64,000 nt of DNA from the NCBI GenBank assembly GCA_964550025.1, contig CAZJYI010000025.1, positions 1 through 64,000 of the forward strand, given 5' to 3'. Shown here in pieces: positions 55,133 through 62,560 of the stretch (position 1 is its first letter; each line of letters starts with the position of its first letter). A program made the position numbers and the translations under genes. The notes under the pieces are model-generated. The model was not told the DNA's origin, made no database searches, and was given only the letters and a program-made list of their open reading frames with translations. The DNA comes from CAZJYI01 sp964550025. Lineage in GTDB: Bacteria > Verrucomicrobiota > Kiritimatiellia > UBA8416 > CAYOBW01.

Positions 55133-55761
55133 CACTCCGTTTCACCCGTTGCTTTGCGAGCCGCGGCAATGAACGCCCGGACCGCGTCCGGGTCTTTCCG
55201 GCCGGGTTCGCGTTCCACTCCGCTGGCGACATCCACACCCCGCGGCCGGACCCTCTCCACGGCCTGCGCTACATTGGCGGGAGTCAGCCCCCCGGCGAGC
55301 ATCACGGGGCACCGGGCCGCCATCTCCGCCGCCCGATCCCAGTCCGCTGCAACACCGGTCCCACCATACATGCCGGGCACGGCCGCATCAACCACGTATC
55401 GGTCGGCCGCCCATTCCGCGGGACCGGGCACAACACCGTCGGTCCCGACCTTGACGGCGCGCCACGTCGTCACGGGCATGTCCGTGAACTCGGCGGCCGG
55501 TTCGTCACCGTGGATCTGTACGGCCGCCAGACCGCAATTCCTCGCTGTGTCGAGCACGACCCGGCGGGATGCGTTGACGAAGACACCCACGGCCCGCGCC
55601 GGAACGTCCAGCTCGCCCAGAATGCGCTTCATGTCGGCTACCGACACGCCACGCGGCGACGGCGGATAGAGGACGAAGCCGATGTAGTCGGCCCCGGCGG
55701 ATAGCGCCAGCCGCGCGTCGTCCGCGTTGGTAATGCCGCAGATTTTGATATCGAATGCCAT
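55132..55761 (-). CDS. trpF: Phosphoribosylanthranilate isomerase
   Basis: The 209-residue TIM barrel catalyses the Amadori rearrangement of phosphoribosylanthranilate, the third step of the pathway. The general base Cys8 is in KICGIT; the acid Asp lies in YVVDAAVPGMYGGTG; LAGGLTPANV and DVASGVER form the phosphate site. The ATG at 55761 is chosen by homology, although a GTG at 55773 is in frame and neither has a good ribosome-binding site. It is separated from the upstream signalling gene by 70 bp, the widest gap in the second half of the operon. Confidence 0.93.
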   Translation of the reverse strand: MAFDIKICGITNADDARLALSAGADYIGFVLYPPSPRGVSVADMKRILGELDVPARAVGVFVNASRRVVLDTARNCGLAAVQIHGDEPAAEFTDMPVTTWRAVKVGTDGVVPGPAEWAADRYVVDAAVPGMYGGTGVAADWDRAAEMAARCPVMLAGGLTPANVAQAVERVRPRGVDVASGVEREPGRKDPDAVRAFIAAARKATGETE

Positions 55762-55831
55762 CGCGCCAAACACCGTTCGAGGAGAATGGGGGAATGCGAG
55801 CGCGGGATTCGACCCCGTGCCCGACCGGTCC

Positions 55832-57415
55832 TCATTGCAGGTTGTTCTTCACTGCTTCAACCAGGTCCACCGGCTTGAAGGGCTTCTTGAGACAGACGTA
55901 TTCCGGGTGCTTATCGAGCAGGCCGGAAAGCGTGTTGTCGATCGAGTGGCCGGCGCAGAAGACCAACGTCGGCACCTCCCACCCGCGGCTCAGGCACATT
56001 TCTCCCAGGACGCTGCTGGCTTCGGCAGCGCTGATCTGCGGCATCTGCGCATCCACGACCAGCAAGGCGTGGTGATGCTCGCCGAACAGATCCAGCGTAC
56101 TGCCCTCGTCCGACGCCACGTCGACGGCAAGGTCCGGGATTCCCGACGCAAGCGTCTTCTGGAACATCTTCGCCACCATGGGATCGTCGTCCACCACCAG
56201 GACCCGCCCTCTGTCACACGGCTCCGGCGGGGGCGGCTTCTCAGCCTGTACCACTTGTCCTGCCGTCGCCGTGGCCATCCCCGGCGATGCGAACTCGATG
56301 AGCCTCTGCAGGACCGACTCGATCTGCCCGAGGGGCTTGCGGTAGTCGTCGTTGGCGTCCAGCTCCGCAAGGCATATGAGAACCTGCACGGGATCGTTGA
56401 ACTGATGGAGCAGGCTGCGCATCGTCTCGAAGACCCTGCTGTCCTTGTCGACGTACTCCAGCTTGCTGCTCATTTCCTGCATCTGCTGTTCCGTCTGCTT
56501 GCGCTTGGAGATGTCGCGCACAAAGAAGCAGAACTGGTTCTCATCTTCGCCGAACATACGGTTGACGACGATCTCGGCGTTGAAACGCCCTTCGTCTTCG
56601 GTAACGCAGATGGCCTCCAGCAAGGTGAACTTGCGGTGGTCGCTGTTGTCGCGAAGCACATCGATGAGCTTCTGGTCCGCACCGGCGATGAGATCCACCA
56701 TGTTGAGAGTGGAAAGCGCCTCCTCGGTCATCCGGAACTTCTCCTCGGCGCGTGCGTTTGTCTGGAGGATGTCGCCCTCCATACCGGTGATGAGCACGGC
56801 GTCATAGATGCTGTTGAGGAGGTGGTCGTATCTCGATTGCGGCAGGTGGGTTTCACGCCCCTGCAATTCGGGCGGATGATCGATAATCTGCTGCGTGATG
56901 GTCAGGCTGTCTTCGTCCTCGCCATCGGGGTAGACCCGTTCCGGCTCGGGCACGGACACGTCCACCTGCCAATCGCCACCCGCCGCCACGGCCGGCGCAG
57001 GATCTTCAGACGGGGGCGCGGGCGCGAGCACGGACTCTTCCTCCACGGCGATAGGATCATCGTCGACCTCGGCAGCTATCGGCTCTACGTCCGCGACTTC
57101 CTGAATGGGCTTCGCGACGGGAAGCGCTTCGGCCACCGGCAGTGGCTCGGAGTCGGAAACAGGCTCCGCCACGGGAAGCGCTTCGGCATCCGAAGGCGGT
57201 TCGAGATATGCAACAGGTTCCTCCACTGGAAGCGGTTCCGCGACGGGAACGGCTTCACCCGCGGAAACGGATTCCTCGGCAACCGCGTCCGGCGGTGCCA
57301 CCGCGGCCGCCTGCTCTTCCCCGACAACACCCTCGGCGGCCTCATCCGGTTGCTTCTTTTTCGTGATCCTCTTGATCCGTTTGCGAACTTTGATCGTGCG
57401 CTTGGGTTTGGCCAT
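55832..57415 (-). CDS. PAS - H-box - receiver signalling protein inside the trp operon
   Basis: The 527-residue protein starts at an ATG preceded by GAGGTAAC, 5 bp after the trpC stop. Order: a very basic N-terminus (KPKRTIKVRKRIKRITKKK); an acidic Pro/Val/Glu-rich linker with repeated PVAEP units (about 45-160); a PAS domain (about 195-310: IYDAVLITGMEGDILQTNAR, ending VRDISKRKQ); a histidine-kinase H-box (LLHQFNDPVQVLICLAELD, His337); and a receiver domain (about 403-527) with Asp410-Asp411, phospho-acceptor Asp455 (LLVVDAQMP) and LKKPF. No ATPase domain is present, so it cannot autophosphorylate like a normal kinase. The basic tail could bind nucleic acid or membrane. A role in sensing and trp control is possible, but only its position suggests it. 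Confidence 0.82.
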   Translation of the reverse strand: MAKPKRTIKVRKRIKRITKKKQPDEAAEGVVGEEQAAAVAPPDAVAEESVSAGEAVPVAEPLPVEEPVAYLEPPSDAEALPVAEPVSDSEPLPVAEALPVAKPIQEVADVEPIAAEVDDDPIAVEEESVLAPAPPSEDPAPAVAAGGDWQVDVSVPEPERVYPDGEDEDSLTITQQIIDHPPELQGRETHLPQSRYDHLLNSIYDAVLITGMEGDILQTNARAEEKFRMTEEALSTLNMVDLIAGADQKLIDVLRDNSDHRKFTLLEAICVTEDEGRFNAEIVVNRMFGEDENQFCFFVRDISKRKQTEQQMQEMSSKLEYVDKDSRVFETMRSLLHQFNDPVQVLICLAELDANDDYRKPLGQIESVLQRLIEFASPGMATATAGQVVQAEKPPPPEPCDRGRVLVVDDDPMVAKMFQKTLASGIPDLAVDVASDEGSTLDLFGEHHHALLVVDAQMPQISAAEASSVLGEMCLSRGWEVPTLVFCAGHSIDNTLSGLLDKHPEYVCLKKPFKPVDLVEAVKNNLQ

Positions 57416-57420
57416 GTCTG

Positions 57421-58221
57421 TTACCTCGTTATCCTCTCCGGACCGTCTTCCCCCAGCAACTCTCGCAACCTCTCGCCCGGATCGCTGTTCTTCATCAGTG
57501 TTTCGCCCACCAGGAAACCACTGTAACCGCATTGTTCGAGCGATTCAACATCCTCGCGCGAATGAATGCCGCTCTCGGCAATGACCGGGCGCCCGCTCGG
57601 CAAGCGCCCGGAAAGCTCCCGCGCCACCGCGAGGTCCGTCTTGAGTGTCTTCAGGTTGCGGCTGTTCACACCGAGAATCGCTTCCTCCAGTTCCATGGCC
57701 GCATCCAGCTCGGCCGCGGAGTGCGATTCCACCAGGATGTCCAGACCGAACGCCACGGCAGCATCATACAGATCCCGCATTTCGCTCCGTTCGAGAGCGG
57801 CCACGATCAGCAACACGATGTCGGCGCCCCACGCCGCCGCCTCGAGCACCTGGTACACGTCGCATATGAAGTCCTTCCGCAGAATCGGCAGCTGCACGGC
57901 CGCGCGAACGGCACGCAGATGCTCACCGCTGCCGAGAAAGTGGCGCGGTTCCGTCAGCACGGATATACCGGCCGCCCCGCACGCCTGGTACGCGGCAGCA
58001 ATCCCCGCCGGATCGTACTCCGGACGCAGAAGGCCGGCGGAGGGACTGGCCTTCTTGATCTCGGCAACGATGGCCGTGCCCACATGCCCGACCAGGCGGC
58101 GTCGCAGGCTGTGGTGCGTGCGCTGCGCGGCCATGGCTTCCAGGTCGCTCTCAGGCACTCGCGCTCTTGCCGACGCAATATCGACGCGCCGTTCGGCCGT
58201 GATGGACTCGAGGATGTTCAT
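57421..58221 (-). CDS. trpC: Indole-3-glycerol phosphate synthase
   Basis: The 266-residue TIM barrel closes the indole ring (fourth step of the pathway). Motifs are intact: AEIKKASPSAGLL, ISVLTEPRHFLGS, LPILRKDFICDVYQV, ILGVNSRNLKT, VIAESGI and GFLVGETLM. It is a stand-alone enzyme, not fused to TrpF. The ATG overlaps the trpD stop (ATGA). Confidence 0.95.
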   Translation of the reverse strand: MNILESITAERRVDIASARARVPESDLEAMAAQRTHHSLRRRLVGHVGTAIVAEIKKASPSAGLLRPEYDPAGIAAAYQACGAAGISVLTEPRHFLGSGEHLRAVRAAVQLPILRKDFICDVYQVLEAAAWGADIVLLIVAALERSEMRDLYDAAVAFGLDILVESHSAAELDAAMELEEAILGVNSRNLKTLKTDLAVARELSGRLPSGRPVIAESGIHSREDVESLEQCGYSGFLVGETLMKNSDPGERLRELLGEDGPERITR

Positions 58222-59228
58222 CCCTCGCGGGTACCCTCGACCAGCGCCTCCAGCGCCTGCATGGCCTTGCCGCTGTCAATCGACTCCCGCGCACACTGCC
58301 AGCCGGCATTCAGGTCGTCCGCCTTCCCCCCGGCAACAATGGCCGCCGCCGCGTTGAGGCAGACGATGTCGCGACACGCCCCCTTTTCGCCGCCCAGAAC
58401 GCTACGCGTCACGGCCGCATTCTGCTCCGGATCGCCACCGGCCAGGTCCGCCGCGTCCGCGTAATCCTCGATCAGTTCGAGGGGATCGAACTCATACGTA
58501 CGCACGCGGCCGTCCGCCAGCTCGCTAACGCGCGTGGTGGTCGTCGTGGTCATCTCGTCCATGCCGTCCCGGCCGTGGACGATGAACGCCCGCCGGCTGC
58601 CCAACAGCCGCAGGACGTTGGCGAACGGCTCGGTCAGCTCGGGCGAAAAGACACCGATGATCTGACCCTTGGCCCCCGCCGGGTTGGTCAGCGGGCCCAG
58701 CATGTTGAAGACGGTGCGCACACCGAGCTCGCGACGCGGTCCCATGGCATGCTTCATGGCCGGATGCAGCTTCGGAGCGAACAGGAAACCGATACCGGCA
58801 TCGCGAACGCAATCCTCGACCGTTTCGGGCGTGACATCGAGATTGACGCCCAAAGCCATCAGCAGGTCCGCCGAGCCGCACTTGCTGCTGATGGCGCGGT
58901 TCCCGTGCTTGGCCACGGGCACACCGGCGCCCGCCACCACAAAAGCGGCCGTGGTCGAGACGTTGAAGGTGTCGCACGAGTCGCCGCCCGTGCCGCAGGT
59001 GTCGACGACGTCCAGGACGCCCGTATCGATAAAGACGGCGTGCCGGCGCATGGAGGCCGCGCCGCCCGCGATTTCGTCGACGGTTTCGCCTTTCATGCGC
59101 AAACCCACGATGAACGCCGCAATCTGGGCCGGCGTGGCTTCGCCCGACATGATCAGGTCGAAGGCTTCCGACATCTCGCTCTGGGTCAGGTCCCGACGGT
59201 CAATGACTTTCTGCAAATACTGCTTCAT
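58218..59228 (-). CDS. trpD: Anthranilate phosphoribosyltransferase
   Basis: The 336-residue protein transfers phosphoribose from PRPP to anthranilate. Signatures: VDTCGTGGDSCDTFNVSTT for PRPP and metal binding, KHGNRAISSKCGSADLLMALG, RTVFNMLGPLTNPA and VHGRDGMDE. Its start has GAGGAGGAAG just upstream. It is stand-alone (not fused to TrpG) and separated from trpG by 239 bp of repeat DNA, the only large gap in the operon, so a second promoter or processing site may lie there. Confidence 0.95.
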   Translation of the reverse strand: MKQYLQKVIDRRDLTQSEMSEAFDLIMSGEATPAQIAAFIVGLRMKGETVDEIAGGAASMRRHAVFIDTGVLDVVDTCGTGGDSCDTFNVSTTAAFVVAGAGVPVAKHGNRAISSKCGSADLLMALGVNLDVTPETVEDCVRDAGIGFLFAPKLHPAMKHAMGPRRELGVRTVFNMLGPLTNPAGAKGQIIGVFSPELTEPFANVLRLLGSRRAFIVHGRDGMDEMTTTTTTRVSELADGRVRTYEFDPLELIEDYADAADLAGGDPEQNAAVTRSVLGGEKGACRDIVCLNAAAAIVAGGKADDLNAGWQCARESIDSGKAMQALEALVEGTREG

Positions 59229-59271
59229 ATCTTCCTCCTCTCGCCCGAGATCCCATCTGAAACGAGCCTAG

Positions 59272-59445
59272 CGGCAAATCCGAAATCCGAATGTCGAAAT
59301 CCGAAACAAATGCGAAATCCGAATGTCCAAATGACCCAAACGGAGAGGGGACTCCGTCTCTTCTCTCCCGTTTCTCCCATTTGCTCCTTTCGAGATTCGG
59401 GTTTGTTTCGAGTTTCGCGTTTCGATATTCGAGTTTCCGCGGTGA
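59272..59445. repeat. CCGAAA-rich inverted repeat inside the trp operon, copy 2
   Basis: AAATCCGAAATCCGAA and following CCGAAACAAA units (59276 onward) face their inverse, GGGTTTGTTTCGAGTTTCGC with neighbouring TTTCGATATTCGAG, near 59400-59440. The family is the same as 32133-32421. It lies in the trpG-trpD gap, so on the mRNA it would fold into a long hairpin that could change expression of trpD and the genes after it. Confidence 0.6.
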
Positions 59446-59467
59446 TAGCTTCCCGTACAACGTCTGG

Positions 59468-60052
59468 TCACCGATCAGACGCCGCCTCTACGATCTCCAG
59501 GAAGTTCCGCAACAGGCGCTTGCCGCTCGGGGTCAGGACGGATTCGGGGTGAAACTGCACACCGTAGGTCTGGTGCGTCGCATGCTGCATTCCCATGATC
59601 TCTCCGTCCTCGCAGGTAGCGTCGACCACCAACTCGGGCGGCAGCGTGTCGCGCATCACCGCCAGGGAATGATAGCGTCCCGCGGGAAACGGATTCCGCA
59701 ACCCCTTGTACAGCGGCACGTCGTCATGTGTCACCGACGACACCTTGCCGTGCATGATCCGTTGCGCATTGGCGACCGTGGCGCCGAACGCCGCGCCGAT
59801 GCACTGGTGCCCGAGGCAGACTCCCAGGACCGGCACCTTGCCGGAGAAGTGCTTGATCACATCCACGGAGATGCCGGCCTCGGTAGGCGTGCAGGGCCCG
59901 GGCGAGACGACGACGCCGTCGGGCGACAGGGCGGCAATCTCTTCCACCGACACGACATCGTTGCGATAGACGTCGATCTCCGCGCCCTGGCTGGTCATGG
60001 CCTGCACCAGGTTGTAGGTGAAGGAGTCGTAGTTGTCGATCAGTACAATCAC
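59468..60052 (-). CDS. trpG: Anthranilate synthase glutamine amidotransferase subunit
   Basis: The 194-residue class I amidotransferase supplies ammonia to TrpE. The triad is complete: Cys79 (GVCLGHQ), His168 and Glu170 (VQFHPES). SPGPCTPTEAG forms the oxyanion loop region. It begins with GTG overlapping the trpE stop (GTGA), so TrpE and TrpG are made in step. It could also serve p-aminobenzoate synthesis, as no separate pabA is visible here. Confidence 0.94.
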   Translation of the reverse strand: MIVLIDNYDSFTYNLVQAMTSQGAEIDVYRNDVVSVEEIAALSPDGVVVSPGPCTPTEAGISVDVIKHFSGKVPVLGVCLGHQCIGAAFGATVANAQRIMHGKVSSVTHDDVPLYKGLRNPFPAGRYHSLAVMRDTLPPELVVDATCEDGEIMGMQHATHQTYGVQFHPESVLTPSGKRLLRNFLEIVEAASDR

Positions 60053-61500
60053 TCTCCGCTGACCTCCAGCCCGCCGGCCGCCATAGCCACGGCCTTCTGC
60101 ATGCCTCTTGCCTTGTGGCAGGTTTCCTCGTACTCACGTTGCGGATCCGAGTCGAAAACGATGCCCGCACCGGCCTGAACGGATACGGTGCCGTCCTGCA
60201 TGTCCATGGTGCGGATGGTGATGGCCAGGTCCATGTTTCCCGTGTAGCTGACGTATCCCAGTGCCCCGCCGTAGGCACCCCGCGGTTCCGGCTCGAGCTC
60301 GTGAATGATCTCCATGGCGCGGATCTTCGGCGCCCCGGTCAGCGTCCCCGCCGGGAACGTCGCCTTCATGACGTCATAGGCATCGAACTCCTTGCGCAGA
60401 ATGCCCTCGACGTGCGAGACCATGTGCATGACGTGGCTGTAGCGCTCGATCACCATGTACTCGGTAACCTGCACGCTGCCCGGCTCGGCCACGCGGCCCA
60501 CGTCGTTGCGCCCCAGGTCCACCAGCATGACGTGCTCGGCCTTTTCCTTCTCGTCGGCCAGCAGCTCGTCGGCCAGCCGCCGGTCCTCCTGCTCGGTCGC
60601 GCCCCGGTGCCGCGTGCCGGCGATGGGCCTGAGCTCGATGCGGTTCCCCGTCAGCCGCACCATGATCTCCGGCGATGAGCCCACGAGGGTCTGTTCCCCG
60701 ATCTTCAGGAAGAAGGTATAAGGCGAGGGGTTTGTCAGGCGCAAAGCCCGGTAGAGCTGCACCGCCGGGATGGCCGTCTTCGCGCTGAAGCGTTGACTCA
60801 ACACCACCTGGATAATGTCGCCGGCGTAAATGTAGTCCTTGGCTTTGGAAACAATGTCGCGATATGCCTCGGGCGTCATGTTCGACTCGAACTCGCAGGG
60901 CGGAAAGCACTCCGCCTGCGGCGAGGGGGCCGGCTGCTCCAGCGTCCCGGCAATGGCATCGATCTCCGCATGGGCCGAACGATAGGCCTCCACCGGATCG
61001 GCCGCGTTCCCGGGCCGCGTGCACACGACGATCTTCACGGTGTGCCGCACATTGTCGAAGACAATCAGCCGGTCGGCCCTGAGGAAGCGGCTGCGCGGTT
61101 TGATCGCCGTATCGTCCATTTTCGGCACGGGCATGCGCTCGAACTCGCACATCCCCTCGTAGCCCACATAGCCCACGATCCCCCCGAAAAAGCGCGGCAG
61201 ACCGGGGATTTCGGCGACGCGGTGATCACGGTATTCCGCGCGGATGGCCTCCAGCGCCGCCGTGTCTCCCCGCGAATGATCGACTTCCAGGATGGGCTCG
61301 GGATCGATGCCGACGAACGAGAAGCGCCCCCATGTCTCGCCTCCCTCCATACTCTCGAGCAAGAACGCGTTTTCGCGGCCGGCAAAGCGCTGCAACACCG
61401 AGACCGGCGTCTCCGTGTCGGCAAGCAGCTCGCGATACACCGGCACAATGTCATGCTCCGCCGCAAGCCGCAAGTAGTCCTGTTCGTTGGGGAAAAACAT
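60049..61500 (-). CDS. trpE: Anthranilate synthase component I
   Basis: The 483-residue protein converts chorismate to anthranilate, the committed step. The N-terminal region has the LLES element (47-50, AFLLESMEGG) linked to tryptophan feedback binding in the family. The C-terminal chorismate domain shows KDYIYAGDIIQVVLSQRF, GSSPEIMVRL, PIAGTRHRG and FPAGTLTGAPKIRAMEII. It is first in the operon. No ribosome-binding site precedes the ATG (only CGTACCCC), which fits a leaderless transcript from the promoter just upstream. Confidence 0.95.
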   Translation of the reverse strand: MFFPNEQDYLRLAAEHDIVPVYRELLADTETPVSVLQRFAGRENAFLLESMEGGETWGRFSFVGIDPEPILEVDHSRGDTAALEAIRAEYRDHRVAEIPGLPRFFGGIVGYVGYEGMCEFERMPVPKMDDTAIKPRSRFLRADRLIVFDNVRHTVKIVVCTRPGNAADPVEAYRSAHAEIDAIAGTLEQPAPSPQAECFPPCEFESNMTPEAYRDIVSKAKDYIYAGDIIQVVLSQRFSAKTAIPAVQLYRALRLTNPSPYTFFLKIGEQTLVGSSPEIMVRLTGNRIELRPIAGTRHRGATEQEDRRLADELLADEKEKAEHVMLVDLGRNDVGRVAEPGSVQVTEYMVIERYSHVMHMVSHVEGILRKEFDAYDVMKATFPAGTLTGAPKIRAMEIIHELEPEPRGAYGGALGYVSYTGNMDLAITIRTMDMQDGTVSVQAGAGIVFDSDPQREYEETCHKARGMQKAVAMAAGGLEVSGE

Positions 61501-61506
61501 GGGGTA

Positions 61507-61535
61507 CGTATAGACGGAGGGCGGTGAAAGGTCAA
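61507..61535 (-). promoter_or_regulatory. Candidate trp operon promoter giving a leaderless trpE mRNA
   Basis: On the minus strand TTGACC (61535-61530), a 17-nt spacer and TATACG (61512-61507) form a good sigma70-like promoter. Only 6 nt separate the -10 box from the trpE ATG (61500), so transcription would start at or within a base or two of the ATG. This leaves no space for a leader peptide, attenuator or T-box from this promoter. Confidence 0.5.
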
Positions 61536-61668
61536 GGATGGACCCAAGGATGGGAACCTACCACGGAACACACGGAAAAGCACGGAAGGGGATGGGAAAC
61601 CGATTGATGATTGGCGATTGATGTCGATCGGTGATTGCTGATCTGCGAGGCGATTCCGTTCCGAAGTA

Positions 61669-61689
61669 GCGCGGAAATCCGTTCCGCGC
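61669..61689 (-). terminator. Hairpin after the Uma2 gene
   Basis: GCGCGGAA (61669-61676) pairs with TTCCGCGC (61682-61689) across 5 nt, ending 10 bases after the Uma2 stop codon. It probably separates that gene from the trp operon on the same strand. The rest of 61536-61668 has short CACGGAA and GATTG repeats only. Confidence 0.5.
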
Positions 61690-61698
61690 GTCGGGGCA

Positions 61699-62313
61699 TC
61701 ACTCCCGCGTCCCGTACGGCGGGCGCCCCTCCTTCACCATCTCGATCTCCTCGCCGGGATCGAGGGGGAAGTCGAATACGGGGCTCAGGTTGATCGTGAC
61801 GGATGGAAGGGCCCGGCTGGTGACGGTGTCGTCTTTGCTGTAGTACCCGCCGAGTCTGTAGCTCTCCCCCTCGAGCACGAAGACCTCCACCAACCAGGGA
61901 TAAGGGGTGACGAGCCAGACCTCTTTCACACCGTAGCGGGCAAAGACCCCCATTTTGTGGACCCGATCGTGCAGAGCGGTCGACGGCGAGAGGACTTCCA
62001 CGACCATGTCGGGCGCGCCCTCGATGTGCGTGCGGCGGATCTTCTGGTCGTCGCAGACCACAATGATGTCCGGCTGCAGGAGATCGTCCCGCGACAACTT
62101 AACGTCTATGGGGGAGACAAACGCCCGGCACGGCTTGCCGTCGAGCACGTTTCCGATCTGCCTCGACAGCTCGGTAACAATCTGCTGATGCCGCGAGGTG
62201 GGCGCCGGAGTCATCGTGTAGGCTTCCCCGCCGATGACTTCCCACCGCTGATCGTCGTTCCACGACCGGTAGTCGTCCCAGTCGTAGGTCAGTTTCCGTG
62301 CCACTTCACTCAT
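61699..62313 (-). CDS. Uma2-family (DUF820) PD-(D/E)XK nuclease-like protein
   Basis: The 204-residue protein has the Uma2 pattern: YRSWNDDQRWEVIGGEAYTM at the N-terminus, then the nuclease core with Pro81-Asp82 (LLQPDIIVV) and Glu106 (DMVVEVLSPST), HDRVHKMGVFARYGVKEVWLV and a final beta part. The start at 62313 has GGAGGA upstream; the frame is open to 62385 but without a better site. This family is widespread in cyanobacteria and PVC bacteria in many copies, sometimes tied to mobile DNA, but its biological role is not settled. It stands alone between the trp operon and the helicase gene. Confidence 0.85.
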   Translation of the reverse strand: MSEVARKLTYDWDDYRSWNDDQRWEVIGGEAYTMTPAPTSRHQQIVTELSRQIGNVLDGKPCRAFVSPIDVKLSRDDLLQPDIIVVCDDQKIRRTHIEGAPDMVVEVLSPSTALHDRVHKMGVFARYGVKEVWLVTPYPWLVEVFVLEGESYRLGGYYSKDDTVTSRALPSVTINLSPVFDFPLDPGEEIEMVKEGRPPYGTRE

Positions 62314-62560
62314 CGCTTGATCCTCCGCCGTCGCCGCGTGGGCCGCTTCCCCGTCCGACACGCGGTTTTCACCTTCCTCAGGCAAGAATACTACTCTCGC
62401 ACCCTACTTCAAGCACTCATCAGTCGCCCGTAATCCGAAAATGGGCCACCCATTGGCCACACTGTCTCCCGCTCCGCTGACGAGAACGTCCTCGCATCAG
62501 GCCGCCGGACCTGCAACAATGCGCCCTTCTTTTGCGCACGGCGAGCGGAGGTAGCGAACG

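Noticed and set aside
57416..57532. N-terminal extension of the PAS-receiver protein into trpC
   Set aside because: It overlaps the end of trpC in another frame, whereas the ATG at 57415 has GAGGTAAC upstream.
61500..61698. Trp leader peptide or T-box upstream of trpE
   Set aside because: No small frame with Trp codons and no antiterminator pair was found in 61501-61698, and the likely promoter abuts the ATG.
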